NCBI RefSeq assembly: GCF_013393945.1
Contig: NZ_CP040300.1
Coordinates: 1-64,000 of the forward strand
DNA: 64,000 bases
Direction: 5' to 3'
DNA from: Nostoc sp. TCL26-01
GTDB taxonomy: Bacteria > Cyanobacteriota > Cyanobacteriia > Cyanobacteriales > Nostocaceae
The notes under the pieces are model-generated. The model ran no database searches, had not been told where the DNA came from, and saw only the letters and a list, made by a program, of their open reading frames with translations. Shown in pieces: positions 18,484 through 27,930 of this stretch (within the stretch, counting starts at the first letter, position 1; every line of letters starts with the position of its first letter). The position numbers were made by a program, and so were the translations under genes.

Positions 18484-19275
18484 TCAAACTTGATTTTTAT
18501 TTGTTTTCATCCCCTGATTTTTTCTAGAAAAAACACCAAACCCCATAGTCACCAAAGCTCCCAATATAGTTGTAGGTTCAGGTATAGTTTCACCAGTTGA
18601 ACGACTTTCTAAAGTCACATTCTGAATAGAAAGAGCAGATGAAACTGTGAAATCATCTATATCTAGTACACCAAAACCTATTGTATATGTTCCAGCTTGA
18701 TTAAAAGTATGTTTGAAAGTTTGGATTCCAGTTTCCTTATCAAACGCCACAACAAAATTAGGTAATGATTGTGTTGCATCATTGATATCTGCTAGTTTTT
18801 TAATTTGGTCATTTACCAATAAAAAACTATAGTCATTGAATGAACCGCGAAAACTTCCACTGACTAAAGCAGAATTTTCATTAGTCAAAAAATTTCTTTG
18901 AAAAATCAAAGAGTCGCCTGCTTTTACATTAATGGTTCGCTTGATAGCAGACCCTTCATAAGCAAACCCATTTATATCTAATAAACTGACATCTATTCCC
19001 AAAAACTCAGCCAAGTTTGGACTAACAAACCCTACCTCTCCCGCAGGCTGACCAGAAAAGTTAAATTGTCCACTGATTGCACCCAACTGAATATCATCAT
19101 CTAGGATGGCATCAGTTGACAAAAGTACCTCTTTAGGGTCAGCAACGTATACATCGCCAAATGTACTCCAAGGAGAAGTACCATTATTAAAGTCTAAATT
19201 TGCTGCTTGTGCTGGACTAGAAATTAGTAAGCCACTCCAGGATAATACACCAATAAACTTTATTGTGCTTCTCAT
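18484..19275 (-). CDS. PEP-CTERM sorted secreted protein
   Basis: 263 residues: signal peptide (about 1-24, ending SSPAQA), a beta-rich body without a recognised enzyme motif, and a C-terminal sorting signal IPEPTTILGALVTMGFGVFS followed by RKN. PEP-CTERM proteins are exported and processed at this tail by an exosortase, often for display in the matrix. The gene stands alone between the toxin-antitoxin cluster and the conjugation operon. Upstream (19276 onward) the sequence is AT-rich with only a weak A/G-rich ribosome site. Confidence 0.9.
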   Translation of the reverse strand: MRSTIKFIGVLSWSGLLISSPAQAANLDFNNGTSPWSTFGDVYVADPKEVLLSTDAILDDDIQLGAISGQFNFSGQPAGEVGFVSPNLAEFLGIDVSLLDINGFAYEGSAIKRTINVKAGDSLIFQRNFLTNENSALVSGSFRGSFNDYSFLLVNDQIKKLADINDATQSLPNFVVAFDKETGIQTFKHTFNQAGTYTIGFGVLDIDDFTVSSALSIQNVTLESRSTGETIPEPTTILGALVTMGFGVFSRKNQGMKTNKNQV

Positions 19276-19730
19276 TTTTTCTTTTTTATGTTTTATGTAT
19301 TACTGTGATTCAAGTGTCTGTAGTCCAGTGCTTAATTCATCAGTATGAGCTAAAAAGCAAGAGCCTATTGCTCAAGTGATTTACTTAGATAATAGTAAAT
19401 TTACTGAGAAACTTAGCTAAATTTTTAATGAAGAATATGTATTGATACCTTCTAGATAAATAACTTTCTTCAGAGAATTTTCGATATTGTCTTTTTTTAC
19501 TTGGACTGAAATTTATATGATTTCACCTAATGACTTAAGTCTTATGTAATCCTGATTCTCTGGTTATGTTGCCAAAAGCTGCTGTTCTCAACAAGCTTCA
19601 TTTACTGAGAATTGTGCTTTAAATATGATGTCATGAGAATCTTTAAAAACCATCCAAACATCGAATTGTCAATAATTCCCAGGTGAATTTCCAAGCTGAC
19701 TCCTGAGTTTTTGGCAACACAACCTGCAAA
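19276..19730. other. Gene-free AT-rich stretch between the PEP-CTERM gene and the conjugation operon
   Basis: No gene seen. Its right part is a 163-bp inverted-repeat element (listed separately). The rest is AT-rich and should hold the promoter of the PEP-CTERM gene; no confident -35/-10 pair was chosen. Confidence 0.6.
19562..19724. repeat. 163-bp element bounded by 16-bp inverted repeats
   Basis: GGTTATGTTGCCAAAA at the left and the reverse complement of GGTTGTGTTGCCAAAA at the right (one mismatch). It sits 7 nt after the end of the last gene of the conjugation operon. It could be a miniature transposable element or a long hairpin; no clear target duplication was found. Confidence 0.55.
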
Positions 19731-21104
19731 CTACCGCTTGAGTTTAGTTGACTGTGATTGAGTATTATTGTGCTTTAAATAATCAGAAACTACCTCTCCC
19801 ACTTCCTCTAATGATTCAACATCATTCTCTGTAGCATTAGCAGTCAAATCACCATCTACCATCACAGCCCGACCATCTTTAGCTGTAACAGTAATACTAT
19901 CCCCATTTTGGTAAAAGTTGTAATTCTTACTCTCATAACTGCGTGAACCATCTCTATGCTGATTACCAAAAAGACGCAGCATAGAATCAACACCCTTAGC
20001 AAGAGCTTTGCCTTTAATATCCATCACGCTGTTAGTAACTTTTTTTACATTCTGCTTCACTGTATGATTAGTTGCTGAATGTATATCACCAACAGCTTTA
20101 GTTATCTGTTTGTGGACTGTATTAACTTCCTCTGAAACCTTACTTTGGATAGCACCCATAGCTGATTGGTGACGCTCCATACCATGCTGAATCTCATCAC
20201 TGACTAGCTGCTTAACTTCCCCAATACCATCTTTAACTACACCCACCTGGGATTCAAATTCGCTTTTAACAGATGCCATTTGTGACCTCATCTCTGTTTT
20301 TAGAGATTCCATCTGTTGATTCATCTGCTCTTTTAAAGTGACAATTTGAGTCTCCAATTGTGCTTTGACTTTATCAACTTTGGGGGTGAGGATAGTTTTG
20401 ACCTGTTCATAGAGATTTTTGGCAGTGTTTTTAGCCTTAGTTTCAATCGAATTTAGCCATTTGTTTAAGGTGGCATTCTTGAGGGCAGGATTATTTTGTT
20501 TATTTATAGCCTCCAGTCCTTTCTGCAATTGCTCGATGGTTTGTTGTTGAGCATCAAAAGCTTGTTTCAGACTAATCAAGTCAGTTGATAACTGTTTGGT
20601 AACTTCAACGCTTGATGGCTTTTGAGTAGCAAAACTATCAATCAAACTTTGCTGGTTTTGAACCTTTTGCTGTAAAGCTTCTACCTGCTTTTGTAAGTCC
20701 TCAATGGTCGAAGATTGTTGTGCTGGTTTTGCTGGTTGTTGAGACTGGGATTGATTCTGGCTAATCTGGCTATTTAAACCCAGTTTATCACTTAAAACCT
20801 CTCCATCCTTAACATGATAAACTTTATCCTTGCCAATCATGATGCGGATAGAACCTTTCAAGTTTTGCGGTTCATTGATAGCCGTCTTGATTTTATCCAC
20901 CAGTTCTGGAGTCATCAAATTTACGGAAACTTCGCCATCAGGATGACCTTTATACTTGGCTTGATTGCCAACGTAAATTGATAAGTCTTTAGTAGTGTCT
21001 AACTCTTGAAATTTGCCCTTTTCTAACAGCTTATGCAGAATGTCATCAAGGATTTCTAAATAATCATGTTGCACTTGCTTACCCTCAGATTTTATTTCAT
21101 CCAT
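19731..21104 (-). CDS. Coiled-coil accessory protein at the end of the conjugation operon
   Basis: 457 residues, no signal peptide. The N-terminal ~115 residues are a compact mixed domain (DLSIYVGNQAKYKGHPDGEV). Then comes a Gln/Ser-rich linker and a long heptad-like coiled coil (about 130-345) with repeated L/I spacing and several MxSxKxExxSQ-like units. The C-terminal ~70 residues are a small beta-rich segment (NYNFYQNGDSITVTAKDGRAV). It overlaps the gene before it by 8 nt, so it belongs to the operon. I do not recognise the family. A scaffold or DNA-transfer accessory role is only a guess from context. Confidence 0.75.
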   Translation of the reverse strand: MDEIKSEGKQVQHDYLEILDDILHKLLEKGKFQELDTTKDLSIYVGNQAKYKGHPDGEVSVNLMTPELVDKIKTAINEPQNLKGSIRIMIGKDKVYHVKDGEVLSDKLGLNSQISQNQSQSQQPAKPAQQSSTIEDLQKQVEALQQKVQNQQSLIDSFATQKPSSVEVTKQLSTDLISLKQAFDAQQQTIEQLQKGLEAINKQNNPALKNATLNKWLNSIETKAKNTAKNLYEQVKTILTPKVDKVKAQLETQIVTLKEQMNQQMESLKTEMRSQMASVKSEFESQVGVVKDGIGEVKQLVSDEIQHGMERHQSAMGAIQSKVSEEVNTVHKQITKAVGDIHSATNHTVKQNVKKVTNSVMDIKGKALAKGVDSMLRLFGNQHRDGSRSYESKNYNFYQNGDSITVTAKDGRAVMVDGDLTANATENDVESLEEVGEVVSDYLKHNNTQSQSTKLKR

Positions 21105-21498
21105 GATTAGTAACTCCTACAAGTGAATTGATTAGACTCGATGGGCTGACTAATACCTCTGGTAAAACCACACCTCCTAAACGATTGAGGATTACATTTT
21201 CTTCAATTTGGATATAAGCCCATTGGTCATCAATTAAGACGGAAATTGACTTGGTGTTATCAGGTAAGTTGGTCACGTTATAGTCTTTGAGTTCTCCATT
21301 CACTATGAAAATGTGAGGACTGTCCGCATCGCCATAGTAAATTTCTATGAATTCTGGGACATGATTTTCCGGGAATGGTGGTTCATCCCAAAATTCAGCC
21401 GCATTGAGAATATCAGTCCGATAACTGTTAACTAACGATGCAATATCAAGTGGCAGTTTGCTTAATAATTGCAATTCATATTCAGACAAGTTATTCAT
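21097..21498 (-). CDS. Hypothetical protein in the conjugation operon
   Basis: 133 residues from an ATG preceded by a strong site AGGAGG with 6-nt spacing; a TTG one codon upstream is less likely. Acidic, with FWDEPPFPENHVPEFIEIYYG and a beta-rich second half; no signal peptide or membrane helix. It lies between the coupling protein and the coiled-coil gene, overlapping the latter by 8 nt. Family unknown. Confidence 0.75.
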   Translation of the reverse strand: MNNLSEYELQLLSKLPLDIASLVNSYRTDILNAAEFWDEPPFPENHVPEFIEIYYGDADSPHIFIVNGELKDYNVTNLPDNTKSISVLIDDQWAYIQIEENVILNRLGGVVLPEVLVSPSSLINSLVGVTNHG

Positions 21499-21508
21499 CA
21501 ATTACCTC

Positions 21509-23290
21509 CTAAAGATTTTTTAATCTGTTATTGGCTTCTGCCTTTTTATCAACTAGAGGCAATAATTTTTCTGCCTCTAAATGCCGGATTTCTAACTCTT
21601 CCCCGGATGGTTCACGCAGAGTAGATTGTGAAATAAATTTTTGCTGGAGTTCATACCACTTCTCAACACTTTTTGCCTCCAAGTTAATATCAGATTGGGG
21701 AATACGAATTTGCTCTAATAGCGGAATACTTACATCTCGAAGAGAGCGAAACCCAGGACTAACAATTACGGCTCTGCCTTCCGGTAAGGTATTAAATTGG
21801 TTCACTTCAAATAAATTGCGGGTACTGTTTTGCTCAGAAATTGAGGTACTTGCACCACCTTTACCACCAGTACTGCGTGAACGTTCTCTGTGCTTGATTT
21901 GCTCGTCACCTAAGAAGTTACTAAAACGTTCCGCCGCTACATCATCTTGGGGATTAAAGAAAGCTTTTGTAGCACAGCCGCCAAATATAGAATTGGTAGT
22001 TTCTCTGGAATAAGCCTTCTCAAGTTGTGATAAATTTTGCAATCCCAGTAAACAAATCAAGCCATCCTCGCGGTTTTGGTTGAGCCAATCAACTAAAGCT
22101 GGTAGATATAAAGTAGGTAATTCATCCAGTGCTAAAACTAATGGTTCTGTGCGTTTACCTGCTAAATTACGAGAACATAAAAGGTGCAAAATAGAAACTA
22201 ACAGAGGAGCAATTACATCTCGTTTCTCCTTGTCCATGCCAAAAACCACCATCTTCCGCCCTTTCAAATCCAAGGGGATATTTGTTTGACCACAAAAGCC
22301 GGAAAGGGTAGATGGGGTCATAAAGCGAGTAAATAACCCGCTTGTTGTACCGACAATACTGGCGGCGGTTTCTGGAGAACCAGCTACAGATAGGAATTGG
22401 TCAAAGGCAACTTTTACCCAAGGATTTAAATCGGCTTGTTGTATGCGGTCAATTAATTTAGGCAGACTGAGAATGGCGTGGCACATCATAATGTCAGGAA
22501 AACAAGTACCCCGCGCCAGCATGAAGATTGCTTGTGCTAGCTGATCTCCGGCGTTAGCAAAAAAACCACTATCTGAAGCATCACCACTTGTTAGCTTAAA
22601 ATTACGATTGAGAACGATCGCTAACTGACGCGCCATCTCTGCATCAGTTTCACTCCTTAGAAAATCTAGGGGATTAGCTACACAGGATTCAGGAAAACCA
22701 GGGGAGAGGATAGAAACCTCATACCCGCGCATGGCGGCGTATCCTGCTAGTTTGGGTGCTTGCCCTTTGGCGGAAGCTGTAGCCGATTCTTGATGAGCAT
22801 ACTTAAAATCATACAGGACAATTGGTAATCCCTGGTCGATAGCGGAACGCACCAGGGGGTTAATCATGGAGAAGGTTTTACCAGAACCAGCCCCGCCACA
22901 AACTAAAATCCCACGCTGTACATCTGGTAAATAAAGTCTGCTTTTATCTTCGGGAATGTTGGTAATGCGTTTGTTATCTACTACCTGAAATTTAGTACCT
23001 TTAGGTGTACCGATGTATAAAGCTACTCTGTTATGCCTGCGTTCAGTAATCTGTTTGCAGGCTAAGTTACGAGCTGCTGTTTTCTCCCTACTTCCCGCCC
23101 ATCGCGCCCGTGCTAGCTTGTTTTTGTTTGATATCCCTCGCCCCTCCATTGCTTTGGCTAAGATTAACGCTCCAACGCTTACAAGTAATGCCAAGCCCAT
23201 TGGAGAGAAGAAGGCATCATAGAAGTTTTGAGGAACAATGTTATTAGCAGGGTGGGCTGTCTTCAGTGCAGATGTTGCCACGCTCCTCAC
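21509..23290 (-). CDS. virD4: VirD4/TraG-type conjugation coupling ATPase
   Basis: 593 residues. An N-terminal hydrophobic segment (about 25-45) anchors it in the membrane. Walker A is GGAGSGKTF near residue 135 and Walker B LVLALDELPTL near 388, followed by the TraG/TraD-type motif GLICLLGLQNLSQLEKAY. Coupling proteins bind the relaxosome and feed the DNA strand into the T4SS channel using ATP. Its start overlaps the stop of the upstream exported-protein gene by 4 nt (ATGA-type). The family is clear; the substrate relaxase was not found in this window. Confidence 0.92.
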   Translation of the reverse strand: MRSVATSALKTAHPANNIVPQNFYDAFFSPMGLALLVSVGALILAKAMEGRGISNKNKLARARWAGSREKTAARNLACKQITERRHNRVALYIGTPKGTKFQVVDNKRITNIPEDKSRLYLPDVQRGILVCGGAGSGKTFSMINPLVRSAIDQGLPIVLYDFKYAHQESATASAKGQAPKLAGYAAMRGYEVSILSPGFPESCVANPLDFLRSETDAEMARQLAIVLNRNFKLTSGDASDSGFFANAGDQLAQAIFMLARGTCFPDIMMCHAILSLPKLIDRIQQADLNPWVKVAFDQFLSVAGSPETAASIVGTTSGLFTRFMTPSTLSGFCGQTNIPLDLKGRKMVVFGMDKEKRDVIAPLLVSILHLLCSRNLAGKRTEPLVLALDELPTLYLPALVDWLNQNREDGLICLLGLQNLSQLEKAYSRETTNSIFGGCATKAFFNPQDDVAAERFSNFLGDEQIKHRERSRSTGGKGGASTSISEQNSTRNLFEVNQFNTLPEGRAVIVSPGFRSLRDVSIPLLEQIRIPQSDINLEAKSVEKWYELQQKFISQSTLREPSGEELEIRHLEAEKLLPLVDKKAEANNRLKNL

Positions 23291-24576
23291 CCCCTACCAA
23301 GAATGACTAAATCATTCTCTTGAACTGGAACCCAAGGGACTGGCCCAATAAAGTAGGGAGTACAGGATTTTCCACTCAAGAAGAAGTTCATGCAGAACCG
23401 AAAAAATAGCCCAAAATTAGCTGTACCAGTAGACTCATTTACACCAGTTAGCACAACTTTGAAACCAGAACCGTAGACAAGCCTACCTGTTGGTTCTTTG
23501 CCACCGTTGACACGTTGTAAGATGCCAAAACCACCGTCTACTTTCTGAGCAGAACCAGAAGCCCATCGCTTACCATAAAGGTTGCCAGCTTGCCCTGCGA
23601 CATCTCCTAGTTCTAGGAATGGACACTCTTTACCCACATCGCAGGCAACAACAACATTTTTGTTGGAACGATTTACCCTACCAGAAACAAAGTAATTCTC
23701 TCTGGCTCTGGAATCACCGCGTTCCGAATTACCCAAAACAACGGAAGCTATACCCACCACATCCAAACCGGAATTAATCGGCTGTGGCATCTTGTCAAAA
23801 GGCACTTGATTTAACCCTGGTACTTGATTAATGTAGCTTTGCTGCCAGCCGGGAAATCTTGATAGTTGCGTCTGATTAAGTCTAGGAATTGAGTTGATGG
23901 GATATCGACCTAGATCCAGTTTTTTACCTAAAGGGGTATTAGCAGTTTGTGGATTAGATTTTAAAATAGTTGAAATCTTCCCGTTCAGTCCAATTTTGAG
24001 CGAATTTTTGTCAGGTCTGTTTGACTTTGGAGTAGCTGCGGCTATTAAATTAGGAGTGATGCTACCGTAGCTAGATTGAGCGAATAAATCATAAATTGGT
24101 GGAACTTGATTAATATCAAGATTGCCCAAGCTGGGAATAGCTTTGACTAGGGTGTTGGGAGTTTGCCACTGCATCAATCCCAAGTCTTTGAGTGTCAGCT
24201 TGGGGCCCAGAGGTACGATGACAGAGATAGTTTTCAGGCTGAAGGCAGACATTTGAAAAGCATCATCTACATCCCCCAACATAATTACAGAATCAATACT
24301 CTGTCCGACTCTCCAAGAACGGGAGGGATTATAGCCAAGTTTAGCAGCGATATCTGAGGAAATATCAAGATATCCGGGCTGTTGTAATGGATCTAAGCTG
24401 CTCCAATTGATTTTTGACCAGTTTGGAGACTTTAATTGATATTTACCGGAGGTGTAAGTAACTGTTGGAATTTCTGCATTTGCTACACTGGGAAATTCTA
24501 AAAGTGATGTAGCAGCAAATGAAAGAGAAACTATTGATAATAAAGCTTTATTCTTAATCACTGAGTTTGCCCCCAT
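23287..24576 (-). CDS. Exported protein of the conjugation operon, unknown family
   Basis: 429 residues with a signal peptide (cleavage near SVANA/EIP). The middle has a run of degenerate short repeats around N-Q-V-P-G-L (INQVPPIYDL, INSIPRLNQ, INQVPGLNQVP). The C-terminal third has four cysteines and ends PVPWVPVQENDLVILGRG. It is translationally coupled on both sides: 19-nt overlap with the VirB9-like gene and 4-nt overlap with the coupling-protein gene. It occupies the place of a periplasmic or surface transfer protein. I do not recognise it further. Confidence 0.75.
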   Translation of the reverse strand: MGANSVIKNKALLSIVSLSFAATSLLEFPSVANAEIPTVTYTSGKYQLKSPNWSKINWSSLDPLQQPGYLDISSDIAAKLGYNPSRSWRVGQSIDSVIMLGDVDDAFQMSAFSLKTISVIVPLGPKLTLKDLGLMQWQTPNTLVKAIPSLGNLDINQVPPIYDLFAQSSYGSITPNLIAAATPKSNRPDKNSLKIGLNGKISTILKSNPQTANTPLGKKLDLGRYPINSIPRLNQTQLSRFPGWQQSYINQVPGLNQVPFDKMPQPINSGLDVVGIASVVLGNSERGDSRARENYFVSGRVNRSNKNVVVACDVGKECPFLELGDVAGQAGNLYGKRWASGSAQKVDGGFGILQRVNGGKEPTGRLVYGSGFKVVLTGVNESTGTANFGLFFRFCMNFFLSGKSCTPYFIGPVPWVPVQENDLVILGRG

Positions 24577-25397
24577 TGCATGAGTTTATTGAACATTTCT
24601 TGGGGAATACCTGATAATTTAATAGCCTCATTTCTACTTTTACCTCTCCTCAATAAACGGATGGTATCTTGTGTTTGTCGCCAGACTCTAGATTTAGGTT
24701 TGATTGCGCCATTACCCACAGCTACCGCTAAACCATAAGCTACGGCATTAGCATCATTTCTTTGGGAAATAGTGCTGGCTTGCGAAGAAGTATTGACTGT
24801 TAAACGTGTTTTTTTATCAAGATTTTGAGGTGGGGTGTTATTGGTGATGTTATTGAGATTGTTTAAATTATTTCGATTAAGTGAGGGTTTTTCAGCTATT
24901 AATAAAGGCTGTGGTTTCTCTGAGTCTGGCTTAATAATAAGACTGGTATATTGTGGTTTACCTCTAGCCGGAATTAACTTAAATTGATATTGTTTTTGAC
25001 CGTCTGAACTTGCAGTAATCACGGTAATCACAGTACTACCATCTTGACTGGAAGTTAAAACCGGAAAACTAATTGGTTTAATTTGTCTAAGGAATAGAAT
25101 TGTAGCTCCTCCACTACCACAATTTTCATCTGATGCACCACGCTGACATAAGTTGCCATTGGAAGTTAAAGCAAAGCGAGAAGGGTCTCCTAACCACACT
25201 TGCTTGATAGTTTCACCTGTGGGGATGAAATTGATAGTCAAACCGTAACCAGCCCAAATCTTTAAGTCAATTCCTTGAGAATTACTACCTTGGGCATCTT
25301 GTGAATAGACATTTCTCGCGGCTGGTAGTGCTAAAGCTGTGCCTGCATTAGCGTTGATAACTAACGTAATTAGCAGTAAAAAACCTAAACGTTTCAT
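24558..25397 (-). CDS. VirB9/TrbG-like outer-membrane channel protein
   Basis: 279 residues with a signal peptide (cleavage near ALALP). The mature N-terminal part has the VirB9-type pattern GYGLTINFIPTGETIKQVWL followed by GDPSRFAL, then strands ending QYQFKLIPARG. In other systems VirB9 forms the core complex with VirB7 and VirB10. The C-terminal ~60 residues are charged and helical, unlike the classic VirB9 end. It is encoded directly downstream of the VirB10-like gene, as in many T4SS operons. Confidence 0.75.
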   Translation of the reverse strand: MKRLGFLLLITLVINANAGTALALPAARNVYSQDAQGSNSQGIDLKIWAGYGLTINFIPTGETIKQVWLGDPSRFALTSNGNLCQRGASDENCGSGGATILFLRQIKPISFPVLTSSQDGSTVITVITASSDGQKQYQFKLIPARGKPQYTSLIIKPDSEKPQPLLIAEKPSLNRNNLNNLNNITNNTPPQNLDKKTRLTVNTSSQASTISQRNDANAVAYGLAVAVGNGAIKPKSRVWRQTQDTIRLLRRGKSRNEAIKLSGIPQEMFNKLMQWGQTQ

Positions 25398-25445
25398 ATC
25401 ACAACAGATTTATCTGCAAGAAATTTTTTAATAAGCATTCAGAAT

Positions 25446-25649
25446 TCAGAATACCCTACGGGTTCGCGTAGCGTTCCGTTCGCGGTAGCGTTGCGTAGCA
25501 AAGGAAAGCAAGCTACAGAAGTTGGAATTCAGTATTAATTTTGTACAAATAGCAGATGTAACTTGCTTCTCCACTTTTCTGAGTTCTTCTTTGTAATGTA
25601 CTGCTTGCCGAACTATTAAGTCTTGGAAGATTTTTGCTATTTGCTTCAT
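25446..25649 (-). CDS. Possible small ORF between T4SS genes
   Basis: 67 codons. The first half (MKQIAKIFQDLIVRQAVHYK) looks like a real amphipathic peptide and is preceded by AGGAG. The second half is encoded by a dispersed repeat ('cgttcgcggtagcgttgcg', 25466-25520), suggesting that a small gene was truncated by a repeat, or that the frame is chance. Low certainty. Confidence 0.3.
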   Translation of the reverse strand: MKQIAKIFQDLIVRQAVHYKEELRKVEKQVTSAICTKLILNSNFCSLLSFATQRYRERNATRTRRVF

Positions 25650-25688
25650 TTATTCTGACTCCTGACTCCTGACTCCTGAATTCTGATT

Positions 25689-27209
25689 TCATATTGAAAT
25701 AGACTGATTCACAAAAACTTGTACTTGTTTACCTGATTCAATTACAAAGACTTGTTGTTGCTGCTGTAGCTTTTGTAATTGCTGTTCATTCGAGTTTTTC
25801 ATTCTCCCTAGAATTTCGTTGATGCTACCTTGGGCAAAGCCAGCTACTAAATCTTTCTCACTATTATTAGTAGTCGTAGTAGTCGTGCCTAATGAGCTAA
25901 TTGTCGTCTCTGAATTAGCCCTATTTTGAATTTCAGCTACTTTAGATAAGCCAGATAGCAAAGATGCCATGAGCGAAGAACCTAAATTACTGCCACCTTT
26001 ACGAGATTCTGCTTTTAGTAAATTACCGTTTTTACCTAATATCAAAATAGAATTTGGTGGCAGTTGCTTTTCTTGTGTTCTTCCACCACTATTAATTAGT
26101 GCAGAAACAGCTGTCATCTGAGCTATTTCTGAGTTAGTGGGATTGATCATGGCTACAACATAAGCACCTTTAGGTAAAACTTCAGACCCATCAAATGCTT
26201 TTAGGGGTTGAGTTAAACGAATTAGGCTATTTTGCGGCTGCTGATTACTCACACGACTACCCACCCAAGCTACAGGAGTTTCCATCACACCCGCCGCACG
26301 AGTACCGACTAAAACCTGCTTACTAGCGTAGTTAGTTGGTGGTGACTGTGGTGAAGAATTGCGATGACCGACCGTCGGTCGGAGACCATCGCTCTCTGGT
26401 TGACGAGATGACTTTATCCCTATACCTCCATCCACTTGGGCATTATTTAAATCTGGTTCCTGTTGGTTTAAGTCTGCATTCCCAGAGTCAGTGGAGGAGT
26501 AATTACCGACATTAGCTGCTGCTAACCATTCCTGCACGGGGTCTTTAAGAGTGGTACGAACGGGTAACGGATTGGAGACAACTTGAGATTTTACAGGTTT
26601 GGGTATAGGAGCAGGCGCAGATTGTCTCACTACTGGTTGAACGGCCTTGAGATCGCTTCTACTAGGTCTAGTAACAATAGGTGGGGGTGGTGTTGAATGA
26701 ATTGTTACTGGTCGCGTTGGTGTGGGCTGAGTTTTGACAGTGGCGGTGACTGTTGGTGTTGGTGATGTAGTTTCAGTATCTTGTTTAGTGACAGCTTGTA
26801 ACTCACCTTTTTGGGATGTGAGAGCGATCGCTGTTTTTAATTCTCCTTCCTCATTTTCATTATCTGATTTAATATCTGTCTGAGCAGTTTTTGCATTTTG
26901 CTGGGCTGACTTATCACCGGGGGAATTCAACGCCCCATTAATTGAGCTAATCATCGTCGCAAATATGACAACTATTAATAGCACCCCACCGGAGACTGTT
27001 AGCCCTTTTAGTAATGGGTGATTGGCTACAGGGCGAGTAGTGACAATTTCTTCTGGTTCAGTTTTTGGTTCATCCACGGGTGATGATGTTTCTGAACCAT
27101 TGGGAATTTCTACCCCATTCATTCGAGCAAAATCTTGGCTCCGATGGGTAGTTTTGCTATTATCAGTAGCTTCAGAATTCGTATTTACAACTTGACTTTG
27201 ATTTGACAT
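25689..27209 (-). CDS. VirB10/TrbI-like T4SS core protein
   Basis: 506 residues: a cytoplasmic N-terminus, one membrane helix near 75-95 (GVLLIVVIFATMISSI), a long Pro/Thr-rich periplasmic spacer (about 140-290), then a beta-rich C-terminal domain (KAFDGSEVLPKGAYVVAMIN, NSILILGKNGNLLKAE) and a Gln-rich helix near the end. This layout matches VirB10/TrbI, which spans both membranes and gates the channel. It starts 4 nt after the VirB8-like gene. A REP-like palindrome is embedded in frame within the spacer. Confidence 0.8.
   Translation of the reverse strand: MSNQSQVVNTNSEATDNSKTTHRSQDFARMNGVEIPNGSETSSPVDEPKTEPEEIVTTRPVANHPLLKGLTVSGGVLLIVVIFATMISSINGALNSPGDKSAQQNAKTAQTDIKSDNENEEGELKTAIALTSQKGELQAVTKQDTETTSPTPTVTATVKTQPTPTRPVTIHSTPPPPIVTRPSRSDLKAVQPVVRQSAPAPIPKPVKSQVVSNPLPVRTTLKDPVQEWLAAANVGNYSSTDSGNADLNQQEPDLNNAQVDGGIGIKSSRQPESDGLRPTVGHRNSSPQSPPTNYASKQVLVGTRAAGVMETPVAWVGSRVSNQQPQNSLIRLTQPLKAFDGSEVLPKGAYVVAMINPTNSEIAQMTAVSALINSGGRTQEKQLPPNSILILGKNGNLLKAESRKGGSNLGSSLMASLLSGLSKVAEIQNRANSETTISSLGTTTTTTNNSEKDLVAGFAQGSINEILGRMKNSNEQQLQKLQQQQQVFVIESGKQVQVFVNQSISI
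26361..26392. repeat. REP-like palindrome embedded in the virB10-like gene
   Basis: GCGATG ... CATCGC enclose a central odd palindrome GACCGACCGTCGGTC. It encodes in-frame residues (SDGLRPTVGHRN) in the low-complexity spacer, so insertion would be tolerated. Confidence 0.55.
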
Positions 27210-27213
27210 ACAG

Positions 27214-27930
27214 CTACTTTCCTAAGTCTAAATCTTGAATACGATAAATTTCCATTCCGGCTTTTCTAGCTGTATAAGCGGCTAGCTGCTGCACTGAAGA
27301 ATTATTTGGTAAAGGTGGTGTATCTATCGCCCTCACAAACACAGTTTTATTAAAGGCAATAGCCTTACCTAATTGGTCTTGACCTTTAAAAATTACTAAG
27401 TTGGCAACCATTTCTAATCGCCATTTACCCTCTTCTATCTTTTGAGGAGGTGAAAGATAACGTACAAGTAAAGCTGATTGAGTATCACCATTAAACACGT
27501 CAGGTGGTGTTAAAGCTGCAATTTCTCGCAGAAAACTAGCACGAAAATCTTCTGATAATGCAAATCCTGCACTCCAGGTATTTGTAGTCAGTTTTTTATC
27601 AGATACTTGTACACCGGGGTCAAGTTTTAGTTTGGTTGGATCTAAGTTACTATCAGATGACTTAGGAACGGCATTCCAACTCATCAAATTCATCATTGTC
27701 CGTCCTGCAAAGTCCATAATTGCTTGGTCAGTACGGTCTTTTTCTCCTACGGAAATCGCTCTAATGGAAGTACCATCTTGTAGTTCTACTAAGGTAGGTT
27801 TCTGGTTAGATATTTTACTTAATTTACTGGAATTAGTCAGATTTAGTAGTAGCAAGAAGAGTAAGATAACAGCTTGCCCAATTGATACTAAGGGGGTAAA
27901 GTTTATCTCTTTCTTATCAAGTAATCTCAT
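27214..27930 (-). CDS. VirB8/TraE-like T4SS inner-membrane protein
   Basis: 238 residues: a short cytoplasmic N-terminus, one membrane helix (about 15-32, QAVILLFLLLLNL), and a periplasmic domain with the VirB8-like flow of helices then strands (SEDFRASFLREIAAL ... EGKWRLEMVANLVIF). VirB8/TraE proteins are assembly factors of the inner-membrane complex. It overlaps the VirB6-like gene by 4 nt and is followed 4 nt later by the VirB10-like gene, the usual order. Assignment rests on topology and context more than on a single motif. Confidence 0.7.
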   Translation of the reverse strand: MRLLDKKEINFTPLVSIGQAVILLFLLLLNLTNSSKLSKISNQKPTLVELQDGTSIRAISVGEKDRTDQAIMDFAGRTMMNLMSWNAVPKSSDSNLDPTKLKLDPGVQVSDKKLTTNTWSAGFALSEDFRASFLREIAALTPPDVFNGDTQSALLVRYLSPPQKIEEGKWRLEMVANLVIFKGQDQLGKAIAFNKTVFVRAIDTPPLPNNSSVQQLAAYTARKAGMEIYRIQDLDLGK

